Positions 33,873 through 42,087 of a stretch of 64,000 bases of DNA are shown piece by piece. The notes below the pieces were generated by a model that was given only the letters and a program-made list of their open reading frames with translations, was not told the DNA's origin and searched no databases. Position numbers and translations under genes: made by a program. Source of the DNA: Acidisphaera sp. L21 (lineage in GTDB: Bacteria > Pseudomonadota > Alphaproteobacteria > Acetobacterales > Acetobacteraceae); assembly GCF_009765685.1 (NCBI RefSeq), contig NZ_LMUY01000075.1:76223-140222 (forward strand), written 5' to 3'. The number at the start of each line of letters is the position of its first letter. Position 1 is the first letter of the stretch.

Positions 33873-35570
33873 ATGCCATTCCCCCCAATTCATCCCGTGC
33901 TCGACGCCGCCCTGGCCGCACGGGGGTATGACGAGCCAACCGCCGTCCAATCCGCCGTCCTGGAACCAGAGGCCGAGGGGCGCGATCTGCTCGTCTCAGC
34001 CCGCACCGGGTCGGGCAAGACCGTCGCCTTCGGCCTGGCCGCTGCCCCCACCCTGATGCCCGGCGGCGAACTGCCGCGCCCCGGCACTCCCATCGCCCTG
34101 GCCATCGCACCGACGCGGGAACTGGCGCTGCAGGTGCAGGCCGAACTCGCCTGGCTGTATGCCGGCGCCCGTATCGCCGCCTGCGTCGGCGGCATGGACA
34201 TCCGGCGGGAGGCACGGGCGCTGGCCGCGGGCTGCCACATCGTCGTCGGCACGCCGGGCCGCTTGGGCGACCATTTGCGCCGCGGCAATCTGGACCTGTC
34301 CGGCCTGAAGGTCGTCGTGCTGGACGAGGCGGACGAGATGCTCGACCTCGGCTTCCAGGAAGAACTGGAGTTCATCCTCAGCGCCGCCCCGGCCGACCGC
34401 CGCACGCTGCTGTTCTCCGCCACCATCCCGCACGACATCGCGGCCCTGGCCCGGCGCTACCAGCGCGACGCCCTGCGCATCGACACGATCGACCGCACCC
34501 AGCAGCACACCGACATCGAATACCGCGCCATCTCCGTCGCTTCGCACGAGGCGGGGGCCGCCCTGATCAACCTGCTGCGCTGGTACGACGCTCCCCGCGC
34601 CCTGGTGTTCTGCGCCACGCGGGAAGGCACGAAGCGGCTGCACATGGCGCTGGTCGAGCGCGGCTTCGCCGCCGTCATGCTTTCCGGTGAGCTCAGCCAG
34701 CACGATCGTACCGCCGCCCTCGACTCGATGCGCGCCGGCCGCGCCCGCGTCGGCGTCTGCACCGACGTGGCCGCCCGCGGGCTGGACCTGCCGGAGCTGG
34801 ACCTGGTGGTGCATGCCGACCTCCCGACCAACCCCGAAACCCTGCTGCACCGAAGCGGCCGGACCGGTCGGGCAGGGCGCAAGGGCGTCTCGGCTCTCAT
34901 CGTCCCGCACCCCAAGCGCCGTCGCGCCGAGCAAGTGCTGAATGCCGCCCGGCTGAAGGCCGCATGGTCCGGCGCTCCCAGCGCCGACGAGATCCGCGCC
35001 CGCGACCGCGAGCGTTTGTCCGACGACCCGATGTTCGAAATGCCCACCGGGACCGAGCGGACGGAGGCGGAGGCCCTGCTCTCCAGCCACGACGCGATCG
35101 CCGTGGCGGCAGCGCTTCTGCGCCTGCATCGCGCCCGCCTGCCCCCGCCGGAGGAGATCACGCGCGAACTGCCCCAGGCCGTTCGTGCCCCGGCCACCTA
35201 TGCTGGCCATGCCGATGCCGCCCCGCGCGGGCCTCGTCCCACGATCACGCCCGGTGACTTCGTCCAATTCCGCGTCGCGGTCGGTCGTAACGAAAAAGCC
35301 GACCCGAAATGGCTGATCCCGCTGATCTGCCGCATGGGTGGCGTCACGAAGAAGGAGATCGGTGCCATCCGAGTCTTCGACACCGACACCCGATTCGAGA
35401 TCACGCGGGACGCCAGCGCCGCATTCGCCGCAGCCACCTTGGAATCCACGGCTGGTGAGCCGCGGATTACCCCCGCTGGCGACGGTCCGATGCCGGTGCG
35501 GGCGCCGCAAAAGCCCTACCGCGGCAAGTCGAATGTGGACACGAAAGCACGCCCACGCCGTCATGGCTGA
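33873..35570 (+). CDS. DEAD-box RNA helicase, DbpA/CsdA-like
   Basis: This 565-residue helicase has motif I ARTGSGKT, Ia APTRELALQ, motif II VLDEADEMLDLG, motif III SAT, and motifs V-VI TDVAARGLDLPELDLVVH and HRSGRTGRAGRKG. After about residue 450 comes a DbpA-type RNA-binding domain (FVQFRVAVGRNEKADPKWL and CRMGGVTKKEIGAIRVFD). It likely unwinds rRNA during ribosome assembly. The start ATG has only a weak upstream ribosome site. A complex hairpin follows the gene. Confidence 0.92.
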   Translation: MPFPPIHPVLDAALAARGYDEPTAVQSAVLEPEAEGRDLLVSARTGSGKTVAFGLAAAPTLMPGGELPRPGTPIALAIAPTRELALQVQAELAWLYAGARIAACVGGMDIRREARALAAGCHIVVGTPGRLGDHLRRGNLDLSGLKVVVLDEADEMLDLGFQEELEFILSAAPADRRTLLFSATIPHDIAALARRYQRDALRIDTIDRTQQHTDIEYRAISVASHEAGAALINLLRWYDAPRALVFCATREGTKRLHMALVERGFAAVMLSGELSQHDRTAALDSMRAGRARVGVCTDVAARGLDLPELDLVVHADLPTNPETLLHRSGRTGRAGRKGVSALIVPHPKRRRAEQVLNAARLKAAWSGAPSADEIRARDRERLSDDPMFEMPTGTERTEAEALLSSHDAIAVAAALLRLHRARLPPPEEITRELPQAVRAPATYAGHADAAPRGPRPTITPGDFVQFRVAVGRNEKADPKWLIPLICRMGGVTKKEIGAIRVFDTDTRFEITRDASAAFAAATLESTAGEPRITPAGDGPMPVRAPQKPYRGKSNVDTKARPRRHG

Positions 35571-35580
35571 TCGTTAAGCC

Positions 35581-35634
35581 GCGCGGACACATTTGGCAGT
35601 TTGCACCATGACAAACTGCCGCTAGGGTCCGCGC
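35581..35634 (+). other. Extended nested stem structure
   Basis: Outer arms GCGCGGAC (35581-35588) and GTCCGCGC (35627-35634) enclose a symmetric 6/6 internal loop and an inner 9-bp stem GGCAGTTTG/CAAACTGCC (35595-35603, 35612-35620) with an 8-nt loop. It begins 10 nt after the helicase stop and may be its terminator, though no T run follows; it may equally belong to the leader of the peptide transporter operon. Confidence 0.6.
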
Positions 35635-35635
35635 T

Positions 35636-35659
35636 GGCTGCCGTATGGTCATGGCAGCC
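35636..35659 (+). other. Hairpin in the leader of the peptide transporter operon
   Basis: GGCTGCC (35636-35642) and GGCAGCC (35653-35659) pair with a 10-nt loop, one base after the nested stem and about 31 nt before the ATG of the binding-protein gene. It may affect translation or stability of the operon mRNA. Confidence 0.45.
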
Positions 35660-35690
35660 ATGCGATACAGATCTCCAATCGGGTGGAACT

Positions 35691-37280
35691 ATGAAGCGCC
35701 GCGTTTTCCTTTCTGCGTCGGCCGGTTTGGCCGCGAGTGGTTTGGCGATGCCGAATCTGGCCTTGGCACAAAATGCCAAGGTGTTGCGCTTCATCCCCCA
35801 GGCAAACCTGTCCACCCTCGACGCGATCGTCGGCACCCAATACGTCGTCCGCAACGCCGCTATCATGGTCTGGGACACGCTGTATGGCGTGAATAGCAAG
35901 CTGGAGCCGCAGCCCCAGATGGCCGAGGGGCACGAGGTCTCGGACGACGGCAAGACCTGGACCTTCAAGCTGCGCCCCGGCCTGACATTCCACGACGGCG
36001 AGAAGGTACTGCCGAAGGACATCATCGCCAGCCTGAAGCGCTGGATGGTTCGCGACTCCATGGGCCAGATGATCGCCGCCCAGTTGGTCGCGATGGAGGG
36101 GCCGGACGACCTGACCTTCCGCATCCGCATGTCCAAGCCGTTCCCGAAGATGCTGTTCGCGCTGGGTAAGGCGAACCCGCCTATGGCGCTGGTGATGCCG
36201 GAACGGATTGCCTCGACCGACGCATTCAAGGTGATTACCGAGTTCGTTGGCTCCGGCCCGATGAAGTTCGACAAGGCCAACTGGGTGCCCGGCAGTATGG
36301 CGGTGTTCACCAAGTTCGACGGCTACACGCCGCGTGAGGAGCCGTCCGACTGGTCCGCCGGCGGCAAGCGCATGTTCGTCGACCGGATCGAGTGGAACAT
36401 CATCACCGACCCCGCCACCGCCGCCGGTGCATTGCAGAAGGGCGAGGTCGATTGGTGGGAGAACCCGATCCCCGACCTGGTTCCGCTGTTGAAGAAGAAC
36501 AGCAATGTCGCCGTGGATATCGCTGATCCGCTTGGCAATATTGGGTCGCTACGCTTCAACCACCTGCAACCGCCATTCAACGACGTGCGCATCCGCCGCG
36601 CCGTGCTGATGGCGCTGAGTCAAGAAGATTACATGCGCGCCGTGGTTGGTGACGACACCAGCCTGTGGAAGGTCAGCCCGTCTTTCTTCACGCCGGGCAC
36701 GCCGGATTACACGACGGATGGCGGCGATATCCTGATGGGCCCGCGCAAATACGACGCCGCCAAGGCCCTGTTGAAGGAAGCCGGCTATAATGGCGAGAAG
36801 ATTGCCCTTTGCGTCGCCACCGACGTCGCCATCACCAAGGCCGAGGGCGACGTGACGGCGGACCTGCTGCAGCGCATCGGCATGAACGTCGACTACCAGT
36901 CGCTGGACTGGGGCACGGTCGGCGCCCGCCGCGCAAAGAAGGACCCGGTGTCCCAGGGCGGCTGGAACATCTTCCACACCTGGCACGCCGGCGCGGACTG
37001 CATCAACCCGGCGCCCTATTCGGCGCTCCAGGCCACTGGCGACAAGGCGTGGTTCGGCTGGCCGAAATCCGACAAGGTCCAGGCCGGCATCGACGAATGG
37101 TACAACGCGCCCGATCCTGCCGCCGAAAAGGTCGCGCTGGCCAAAACCAACCGCGCCGCGTTCGAGGACGTGATCTACGGCCCGACCGGCTTCTTCCTGG
37201 GCTACCAGGCCTGGCGCAAGAACGTCACCGGCGTCGTCAAAGCGCCGTTCCCCGTATTCTGGGACGTTAAGAAGACCTGA
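35691..37280 (+). CDS. Peptide ABC transporter substrate-binding protein
   Basis: This 529-residue SBP_bac_5 protein has a twin-arginine-like signal (KRRVFLSASAGLAASGLAMPNLALAQ) and the family blocks MAEGHEVSDDGKTWTFKLRPG, FHDGEKVLPKDI and NDVRIRRAVLMALSQ. It captures peptides or related solutes in the periplasm for the permease encoded next. ATG 35691 follows GGTGGA. Its TGA overlaps the permease ATG by 1 nt, starting a six-gene operon. Confidence 0.92.
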   Translation: MKRRVFLSASAGLAASGLAMPNLALAQNAKVLRFIPQANLSTLDAIVGTQYVVRNAAIMVWDTLYGVNSKLEPQPQMAEGHEVSDDGKTWTFKLRPGLTFHDGEKVLPKDIIASLKRWMVRDSMGQMIAAQLVAMEGPDDLTFRIRMSKPFPKMLFALGKANPPMALVMPERIASTDAFKVITEFVGSGPMKFDKANWVPGSMAVFTKFDGYTPREEPSDWSAGGKRMFVDRIEWNIITDPATAAGALQKGEVDWWENPIPDLVPLLKKNSNVAVDIADPLGNIGSLRFNHLQPPFNDVRIRRAVLMALSQEDYMRAVVGDDTSLWKVSPSFFTPGTPDYTTDGGDILMGPRKYDAAKALLKEAGYNGEKIALCVATDVAITKAEGDVTADLLQRIGMNVDYQSLDWGTVGARRAKKDPVSQGGWNIFHTWHAGADCINPAPYSALQATGDKAWFGWPKSDKVQAGIDEWYNAPDPAAEKVALAKTNRAAFEDVIYGPTGFFLGYQAWRKNVTGVVKAPFPVFWDVKKT

Positions 37281-38221
37281 TGTTCGCGTATATTCTCCGG
37301 CGCATCGTCGCCACCATCCCGGTGATGGCGATCGTCGCCCTCTTCGTCTTCAGCTTGTTGTACCTCGCCCCGGGTGACCCGGCGGCGATCATCGCGGGCG
37401 ACCAGGCCAGCCCCGCCGACGTCGAGCGCATCCGGGAATCCCTCGGCCTGGATCGCCCCTTCGTGGTGCGGTTTGGCGAATGGGTATGGCACGTGCTGCA
37501 GGGTGACCTCGGCCAGTCCATCTTCACCAACCTGCCTGTCACGCACATGATCGCGCAGCGTGTCGAGCCAACGCTGTCTTTGATGGTACTCACGCTGGTC
37601 TTCTCCGTGGTGGTAGCGGTGCCGATGGGCGTCGTCGCTGCCTGGAAACAGGGCACCTGGATCGACCGCGTCGTCATGCTGCTGGCGGTGTTCGGCTTCT
37701 CGGTTCCGGTGTTCGTCGTCGGCTACCTGATGGCCTACGCCTTCGCCCTGCAGCTCGAATGGCTGCCGGTGCAGGGCTACACGCCGATCGCCAACGGCAT
37801 CTGGCCATGGCTGTCCAACCTGATCCTGCCGGTGCTGACCCTGGGGGGCGCCTTCATCGCGCTGATCGCCCGTATCACCCGCGCCACCATGCTGGAGGTA
37901 CTGAGCCAGGATTACGTCCGAACGGCCAAGGCCAAGGGCGTCAGCCAGGCGCCAATCCTGTTCGTGCACGCGCTGAAGAATGCCTCGGTCCCGATCATCA
38001 CGGTGATCGGCCTGGGCGTGGCCGGGTTGATCGGCGGCGCCGTGGTCACCGAAAGCGTGTTCGCCATTCCCGGTGTCGGCCGGCTGGTGGTGGATGCGAT
38101 CCTGCGACGCGACTACCCGATCATCCAGGGCGTCGTGCTCATCTTCTCCTTCGTCTACGTGCTGGTGAACCTGTGTGTCGATCTGATGTACACCGTCTTT
38201 GACCCGAGGATCCGCTATTGA
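37280..38221 (+). CDS. Peptide ABC transporter permease, DppB type
   Basis: This 313-residue inner-membrane permease has an N-terminal helix with FVFSLLYLAPGDPA and the LGLDRPFVVRFGEWV loop, four more core helices, and the EAA-type loop YVRTAKAKGVSQAPILFVHALKNA that contacts the ATPase. It forms a heterodimer with the next permease. The family size (about 310) is normal. Confidence 0.93.
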   Translation: MFAYILRRIVATIPVMAIVALFVFSLLYLAPGDPAAIIAGDQASPADVERIRESLGLDRPFVVRFGEWVWHVLQGDLGQSIFTNLPVTHMIAQRVEPTLSLMVLTLVFSVVVAVPMGVVAAWKQGTWIDRVVMLLAVFGFSVPVFVVGYLMAYAFALQLEWLPVQGYTPIANGIWPWLSNLILPVLTLGGAFIALIARITRATMLEVLSQDYVRTAKAKGVSQAPILFVHALKNASVPIITVIGLGVAGLIGGAVVTESVFAIPGVGRLVVDAILRRDYPIIQGVVLIFSFVYVLVNLCVDLMYTVFDPRIRY

Positions 38222-39123
38222 GCATCACCTATAACGGGACTGGCGGCGTCGCTGCCGACCTCCCCGACGTGCTGCCGCCGGTCAAGAAGCGCGGCCGCGT
38301 TCTCACCTTCATCCGTCGCAATCCGACCCTGTCCGCGGGCGGGATATTGCTGGGGCTGATCGTCTTCATGGCGATCGCGGCCCCCATCCTGGGCACGGTC
38401 GACCCCACGGCGATCGCCCCGGCGCGACGCACCCGCGTACCATCCGCGCTCTACTGGTTCGGCACCGACATGCTGGGCCGCGACGTGTATTCCCGCACCC
38501 TTTACGGCGCCCGCGTGTCGCTGATCGTGGGCTTCGCCGTCGCCTTCCTATCCTCGATCATCGGCATGCTCATCGGCGTCTGCGCCGGCTACATCCGCCT
38601 GGTCGACACCATCATCATGCGGGTTATGGACGGCCTGATGTCGATCCCTTCCATCCTGCTCGCCATCGCCCTGATGGCGCTCACCCGCGGCAGCGTGCAA
38701 AACGTCGTCATCGCCATCACCGTGGCCGAAATCCCGCGCGTCACCCGCCTGGTGCGCGGCGTGGTGCTGAGCCTGCGCGAGCAGCCCTATGTCGAGGCCG
38801 CCGTCGCCAGCGGCACGCGCACCCCGGCCGTCATCTTCAAGCACATCCTGCCGAACACCCTGGCGCCCATCATGGTGCAGGCCACGTTCATCTGCGCATC
38901 AGCCATGATTACGGAGGCAATCCTATCGTTCATCGGTGCCGGCACCCCGCCGATCATTCCGTCCTGGGGCAACATCATGGCCGAGGGCCGTGCGCTGTGG
39001 CAGGTGAAGGGCTACATCGTGTTCTTCCCCGCCGTGTTCCTGTCGCTGACCGTGCTCGCAGTAAACCTGCTGGGCGACGGGCTGCGCGATATGCTCGACC
39101 CGCGGTTGGCGAAGCGCCTGTGA
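38218..39123 (+). CDS. Peptide ABC transporter permease, DppC type
   Basis: This 301-residue permease starts at TTG 38218, overlapping the previous TGA (TTGA). It shows [21 protein letters not shown], the DppC hallmark [21 protein letters not shown], and the EAA loop [23 protein letters not shown]. The [16 protein letters not shown] segment near the end is also typical. It pairs with the DppB-type subunit to form the channel. Confidence 0.93.
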   Translation: MSITYNGTGGVAADLPDVLPPVKKRGRVLTFIRRNPTLSAGGILLGLIVFMAIAAPILGTVDPTAIAPARRTRVPSALYWFGTDMLGRDVYSRTLYGARVSLIVGFAVAFLSSIIGMLIGVCAGYIRLVDTIIMRVMDGLMSIPSILLAIALMALTRGSVQNVVIAITVAEIPRVTRLVRGVVLSLREQPYVEAAVASGTRTPAVIFKHILPNTLAPIMVQATFICASAMITEAILSFIGAGTPPIIPSWGNIMAEGRALWQVKGYIVFFPAVFLSLTVLAVNLLGDGLRDMLDPRLAKRL

Positions 39124-39154
39124 GAACGCGACGCGCCGCCGGGGCGGCAGTCTG

Positions 39155-40138
39155 ATGGCCCTGTTGGACGTCAAGAACCTTCAGACGCATTTCGGCACCC
39201 CCGACGGGGTGGTCCGCGCGGTCGAGGGCCTGTCCTTCCACATCGAAGCCGGGGAAACGGTTGCGATCGTGGGGGAGAGCGGGTGCGGCAAATCCGTTAC
39301 CTCGATGTCGATCCTCCGCCTGGTGAACACGCCCCCCGGCAAGATCGCCGGCCGGATCGAATTCCAGGGCAAGAACCTGCTGGACCTGTCGGATGCCGAG
39401 ATGCGCAAATTGCGCGGCAACGACATCAGCATGATCTTCCAGGAGCCGATGACCAGCCTGAACCCGGTGCTGACCGTGGGCAAGCAGATCGGCGAGACAC
39501 TGCGCCTGCATCAGGGCATGAACGCCAGCCAGGCGACGAAACGCTCGATCGAAATGCTGGAGCTCGTTGGCATTTCCGCGGCGCCGCGGCGGGTGAAGGA
39601 ATATCCGCACCAGCTCTCCGGCGGCATGCGGCAGCGCGTGATGATCGCGATGGCGCTGGCCTGCAACCCGAAGCTGTTGATCGCGGACGAGCCGACCACG
39701 GCGCTGGACGTCACCATCCAGGCGCAGATCCTGGACCTCATGCGCGACCTGAAGACCCGCTTGGGCTCGGCCATCATGCTGATCACGCACGACCTGGGCG
39801 TGGTGGCGGAGATGGCCCAGCGCGTCGTCGTGATGTACGCCGGCCGCAAGGTCGAGGAAGCGCCGGTGAAGGAAATCTTCGGCCGCCCGCTGCACCCGTA
39901 TACCCGCGGCCTGTTGGGCGCAGTGCCGAAACTAGGGTCGTCGCTGACCGGCAACGACGCCCGCAGCAAGCTGGCCGAGATCCCGGGCCTGGTGCCGAGC
40001 CTCCGCCAGCGCATCGTCGGTTGCCCGTTCGCCGGGCGCTGCCCGATGGTGACGGATTACTGCCGCCAGGTCGCCCCGGCGGTGGAGCCGAAGGCCCCCG
40101 AGCATCTTGTCGCCTGCCATTATGCGGATGCAGCATGA
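39155..40138 (+). CDS. Peptide ABC transporter ATPase, DppD type
   Basis: This 327-residue ATPase has Walker A GESGCGKS, signature LSGGMRQRV, Walker [13 protein letters not shown] and the H-loop LITHDLGV. The C-terminal oligopeptide-transporter extension with CPFAGRCP and a later cysteine probably binds an iron-sulfur cluster, as in DppD. It energises import together with the DppF-type ATPase. It follows the permease by 31 nt. Confidence 0.94.
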   Translation: MALLDVKNLQTHFGTPDGVVRAVEGLSFHIEAGETVAIVGESGCGKSVTSMSILRLVNTPPGKIAGRIEFQGKNLLDLSDAEMRKLRGNDISMIFQEPMTSLNPVLTVGKQIGETLRLHQGMNASQATKRSIEMLELVGISAAPRRVKEYPHQLSGGMRQRVMIAMALACNPKLLIADEPTTALDVTIQAQILDLMRDLKTRLGSAIMLITHDLGVVAEMAQRVVVMYAGRKVEEAPVKEIFGRPLHPYTRGLLGAVPKLGSSLTGNDARSKLAEIPGLVPSLRQRIVGCPFAGRCPMVTDYCRQVAPAVEPKAPEHLVACHYADAA

Positions 40139-40326
40139 TGCGCGCCGTCTTGGCGCTGCCGCTGATGCTCTCGGCTTGCGGCACGCCCAATGCGTGCCTC
40201 GCCAACCGCTATGACAATTCGTCGCCGCAGGCGCGCTGCGTCAGCGGCCTGCAACTGCCCTTCGGCATCCTGAAGGACACCGACCCCATGTCCGGCTCGA
40301 CCGCCCCCGTGGAACCAGCTCTCTAA
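40135..40326 (+). CDS. Small lipoprotein inside the peptide transporter operon
   Basis: This 63-residue protein overlaps both neighbours: its ATG overlaps the DppD-type stop (ATGA) and its TAA overlaps the next ATG (TAATG). It has a short signal with lipobox LMLSAC and three more cysteines ([15 protein letters not shown]), ending in a Pro/Ala-rich tail. No family is recognised. The tight coupling and lipobox suggest a real lipoprotein, perhaps an accessory of the transporter, but it might be a decaying insertion. Confidence 0.6.
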   Translation: MMRAVLALPLMLSACGTPNACLANRYDNSSPQARCVSGLQLPFGILKDTDPMSGSTAPVEPAL

Positions 40327-41315
40327 TGGCACTGCTCGAAGTCAACGCGCTCAAGAAGCACTACCCGATCCATGGCGGCCTGTTCGGCGCGCAAACCGCG
40401 ACCGTCTATGCGGTGGACGGCGTATCCTTCACCGTCTCCGCCGGCGAGACCCTGTCTGTCGTGGGCGAAAGCGGGTGCGGCAAATCCACCGTCGGCCGCG
40501 CCATCCTGCGCCTGACGGACCCGACCGACGGCGAGGTCTTCCTCGACGGCCAGCGCATCGATCAGTTATCGCCTGGCAAGATGCGACAGGTCCGCCGCCG
40601 CATCCAGGTCGTGTTCCAGGACCCGTTCAGCAGCCTCAACCCCCGGCAGCGCGTGCGCGACGTGCTCGCCGAGCCAATCCGGAATTTCGGCCTTGCCAAG
40701 GGCTCCGAATTGGACGACCGCGTCGCCGCGCTCATGGACAAGGTCCGCCTCCCGCGCGACGCGATGAAGCGCTTCCCGCACGAGTTCAGCGGCGGCCAGC
40801 GCCAACGTATCGGCATCGCGCGCGCATTGGCTCCCGGCTCCGACCTCATCATCTGCGACGAGGCCGTCAGCGCGCTCGACGTGTCGGTCAAGGCCCAGAT
40901 CATCAACCTGCTGAGCGATCTGCAGGACGAGTTGGGCCTCGCCCTTCTCTTCATCAGCCACGATCTCGCCATCGTGGAGCATCTGACGCACCGAGTTGCG
41001 GTGATGTATCTCGGCAAGATCGTCGAACTGGCCGACCGCCGCTCACTCTTCTCCAACCCGCGCCACCCCTACACCCGCGCGCTGCTCTCTGCCGTGCCGG
41101 TGCCCGACCCGCTGGCCAAGCGCGACCGCATCATCCTGAAGGGTGACGTCCCGAGCCCAATCGACCCCCCCAAAGGCTGCCGCTTCCACACACGCTGCCC
41201 CTACGTCTTCGACCGCTGCCGCGTTGACGAGCCGCTGCTGCTGGAAAAGTCACCCGGCCAGAAGGCCGCGTGCCACCTGGACGAACTGCCGGAACTGCAC
41301 GCTGTGCCGATCTAA
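40326..41315 (+). CDS. Peptide ABC transporter ATPase, DppF type
   Basis: This 329-residue ATPase has Walker [16 protein letters not shown], signature [15 protein letters not shown], Walker [15 protein letters not shown] and H-loop [13 protein letters not shown]. The C-terminal segment [22 protein letters not shown] has the cysteines of the oligopeptide-transporter extension. It completes the SBP-B-C-D-F set. Its stop is 1 nt from the convergent xthA stop. Confidence 0.94.
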   Translation: MALLEVNALKKHYPIHGGLFGAQTATVYAVDGVSFTVSAGETLSVVGESGCGKSTVGRAILRLTDPTDGEVFLDGQRIDQLSPGKMRQVRRRIQVVFQDPFSSLNPRQRVRDVLAEPIRNFGLAKGSELDDRVAALMDKVRLPRDAMKRFPHEFSGGQRQRIGIARALAPGSDLIICDEAVSALDVSVKAQIINLLSDLQDELGLALLFISHDLAIVEHLTHRVAVMYLGKIVELADRRSLFSNPRHPYTRALLSAVPVPDPLAKRDRIILKGDVPSPIDPPKGCRFHTRCPYVFDRCRVDEPLLLEKSPGQKAACHLDELPELHAVPI

Positions 41316-41316
41316 C

Positions 41317-42087
41317 TCAGGCCAGCCGCACCCAGGCCGGGGCATGATCGCTCGCTCCCTCCTGGCCGCGCACCGCCCGATCGACACCGGCATCGACCAG
41401 CTGCCCGGCAAGCGACGGACTCAGCAGCAGATGGTCCAGCCGCAGCCCGGCGTCCCGCGGCCATCGATCCCGCAGATAATCCCAGAACGTCCAAACCGGC
41501 CCAGTCGGATGACGCGCACGAATGGCATCCGTCCAGCCCTGTGCCAGCAACCGGCGAAACGCCGCCCGACTCTGCGGCTGCACCAGCGCGTTCTTCGCAT
41601 AGGATTTGGACACGTACATGTCCGCCGCAGTCGGCACCACGTTGAAATCACCCGCCATCACGAACGGCAACCCGGTCTCGATCATCGCTGCGCCATGCGC
41701 GATCAGCCGTTCGAACCACGCCAGTTTATAGGCAAATTTTGGCCCCGGCTGCGGGTTTCCATTCGGTAGATAGACAGATGCCACCAGCACGCCCGCCACC
41801 GCCGCCTCGATATATCGGGCCTGATCATCCGACGGGTCACCCGGCAAGCTGCGCCGCGTTGGCACTGGCGCACCCACCCGGGACAAAAGCGCCACCCCAT
41901 TCCAGGTTCGCTGCCCCTGCCACACCGCGCGATACCCCGCCGCCTCGATCGCCGCCGCCGGGAAGTCCCGATCCGCCGCCTTCAGCTCCTGCAAACAAAC
42001 CACGTCCGGCCTGGCTTCATCCAGCCAGGCCAGAAGGTTCGGCAAACGCTTGTTAACGTTGTTGATGTTGAAGGTAGCGATCTTCAC
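41317..42087 (-). CDS. xthA: Exodeoxyribonuclease III family nuclease
   Basis: This 256-residue endonuclease/exonuclease/phosphatase fold has KIATFNINNVNKRL, the metal-binding Glu in CLQELKAAD, MAGDFNVVPTAAD, and the closing RLDHLLLSP and GASDHAPAWV with the catalytic Asp-His. It acts as an AP endonuclease and 3'-exonuclease in base excision repair. The GTG start overlaps the stop of the decarboxylase gene (GTGA), so it is the last gene of a three-gene coupled set. Confidence 0.9.
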   Translation of the reverse strand: MKIATFNINNVNKRLPNLLAWLDEARPDVVCLQELKAADRDFPAAAIEAAGYRAVWQGQRTWNGVALLSRVGAPVPTRRSLPGDPSDDQARYIEAAVAGVLVASVYLPNGNPQPGPKFAYKLAWFERLIAHGAAMIETGLPFVMAGDFNVVPTAADMYVSKSYAKNALVQPQSRAAFRRLLAQGWTDAIRARHPTGPVWTFWDYLRDRWPRDAGLRLDHLLLSPSLAGQLVDAGVDRAVRGQEGASDHAPAWVRLA

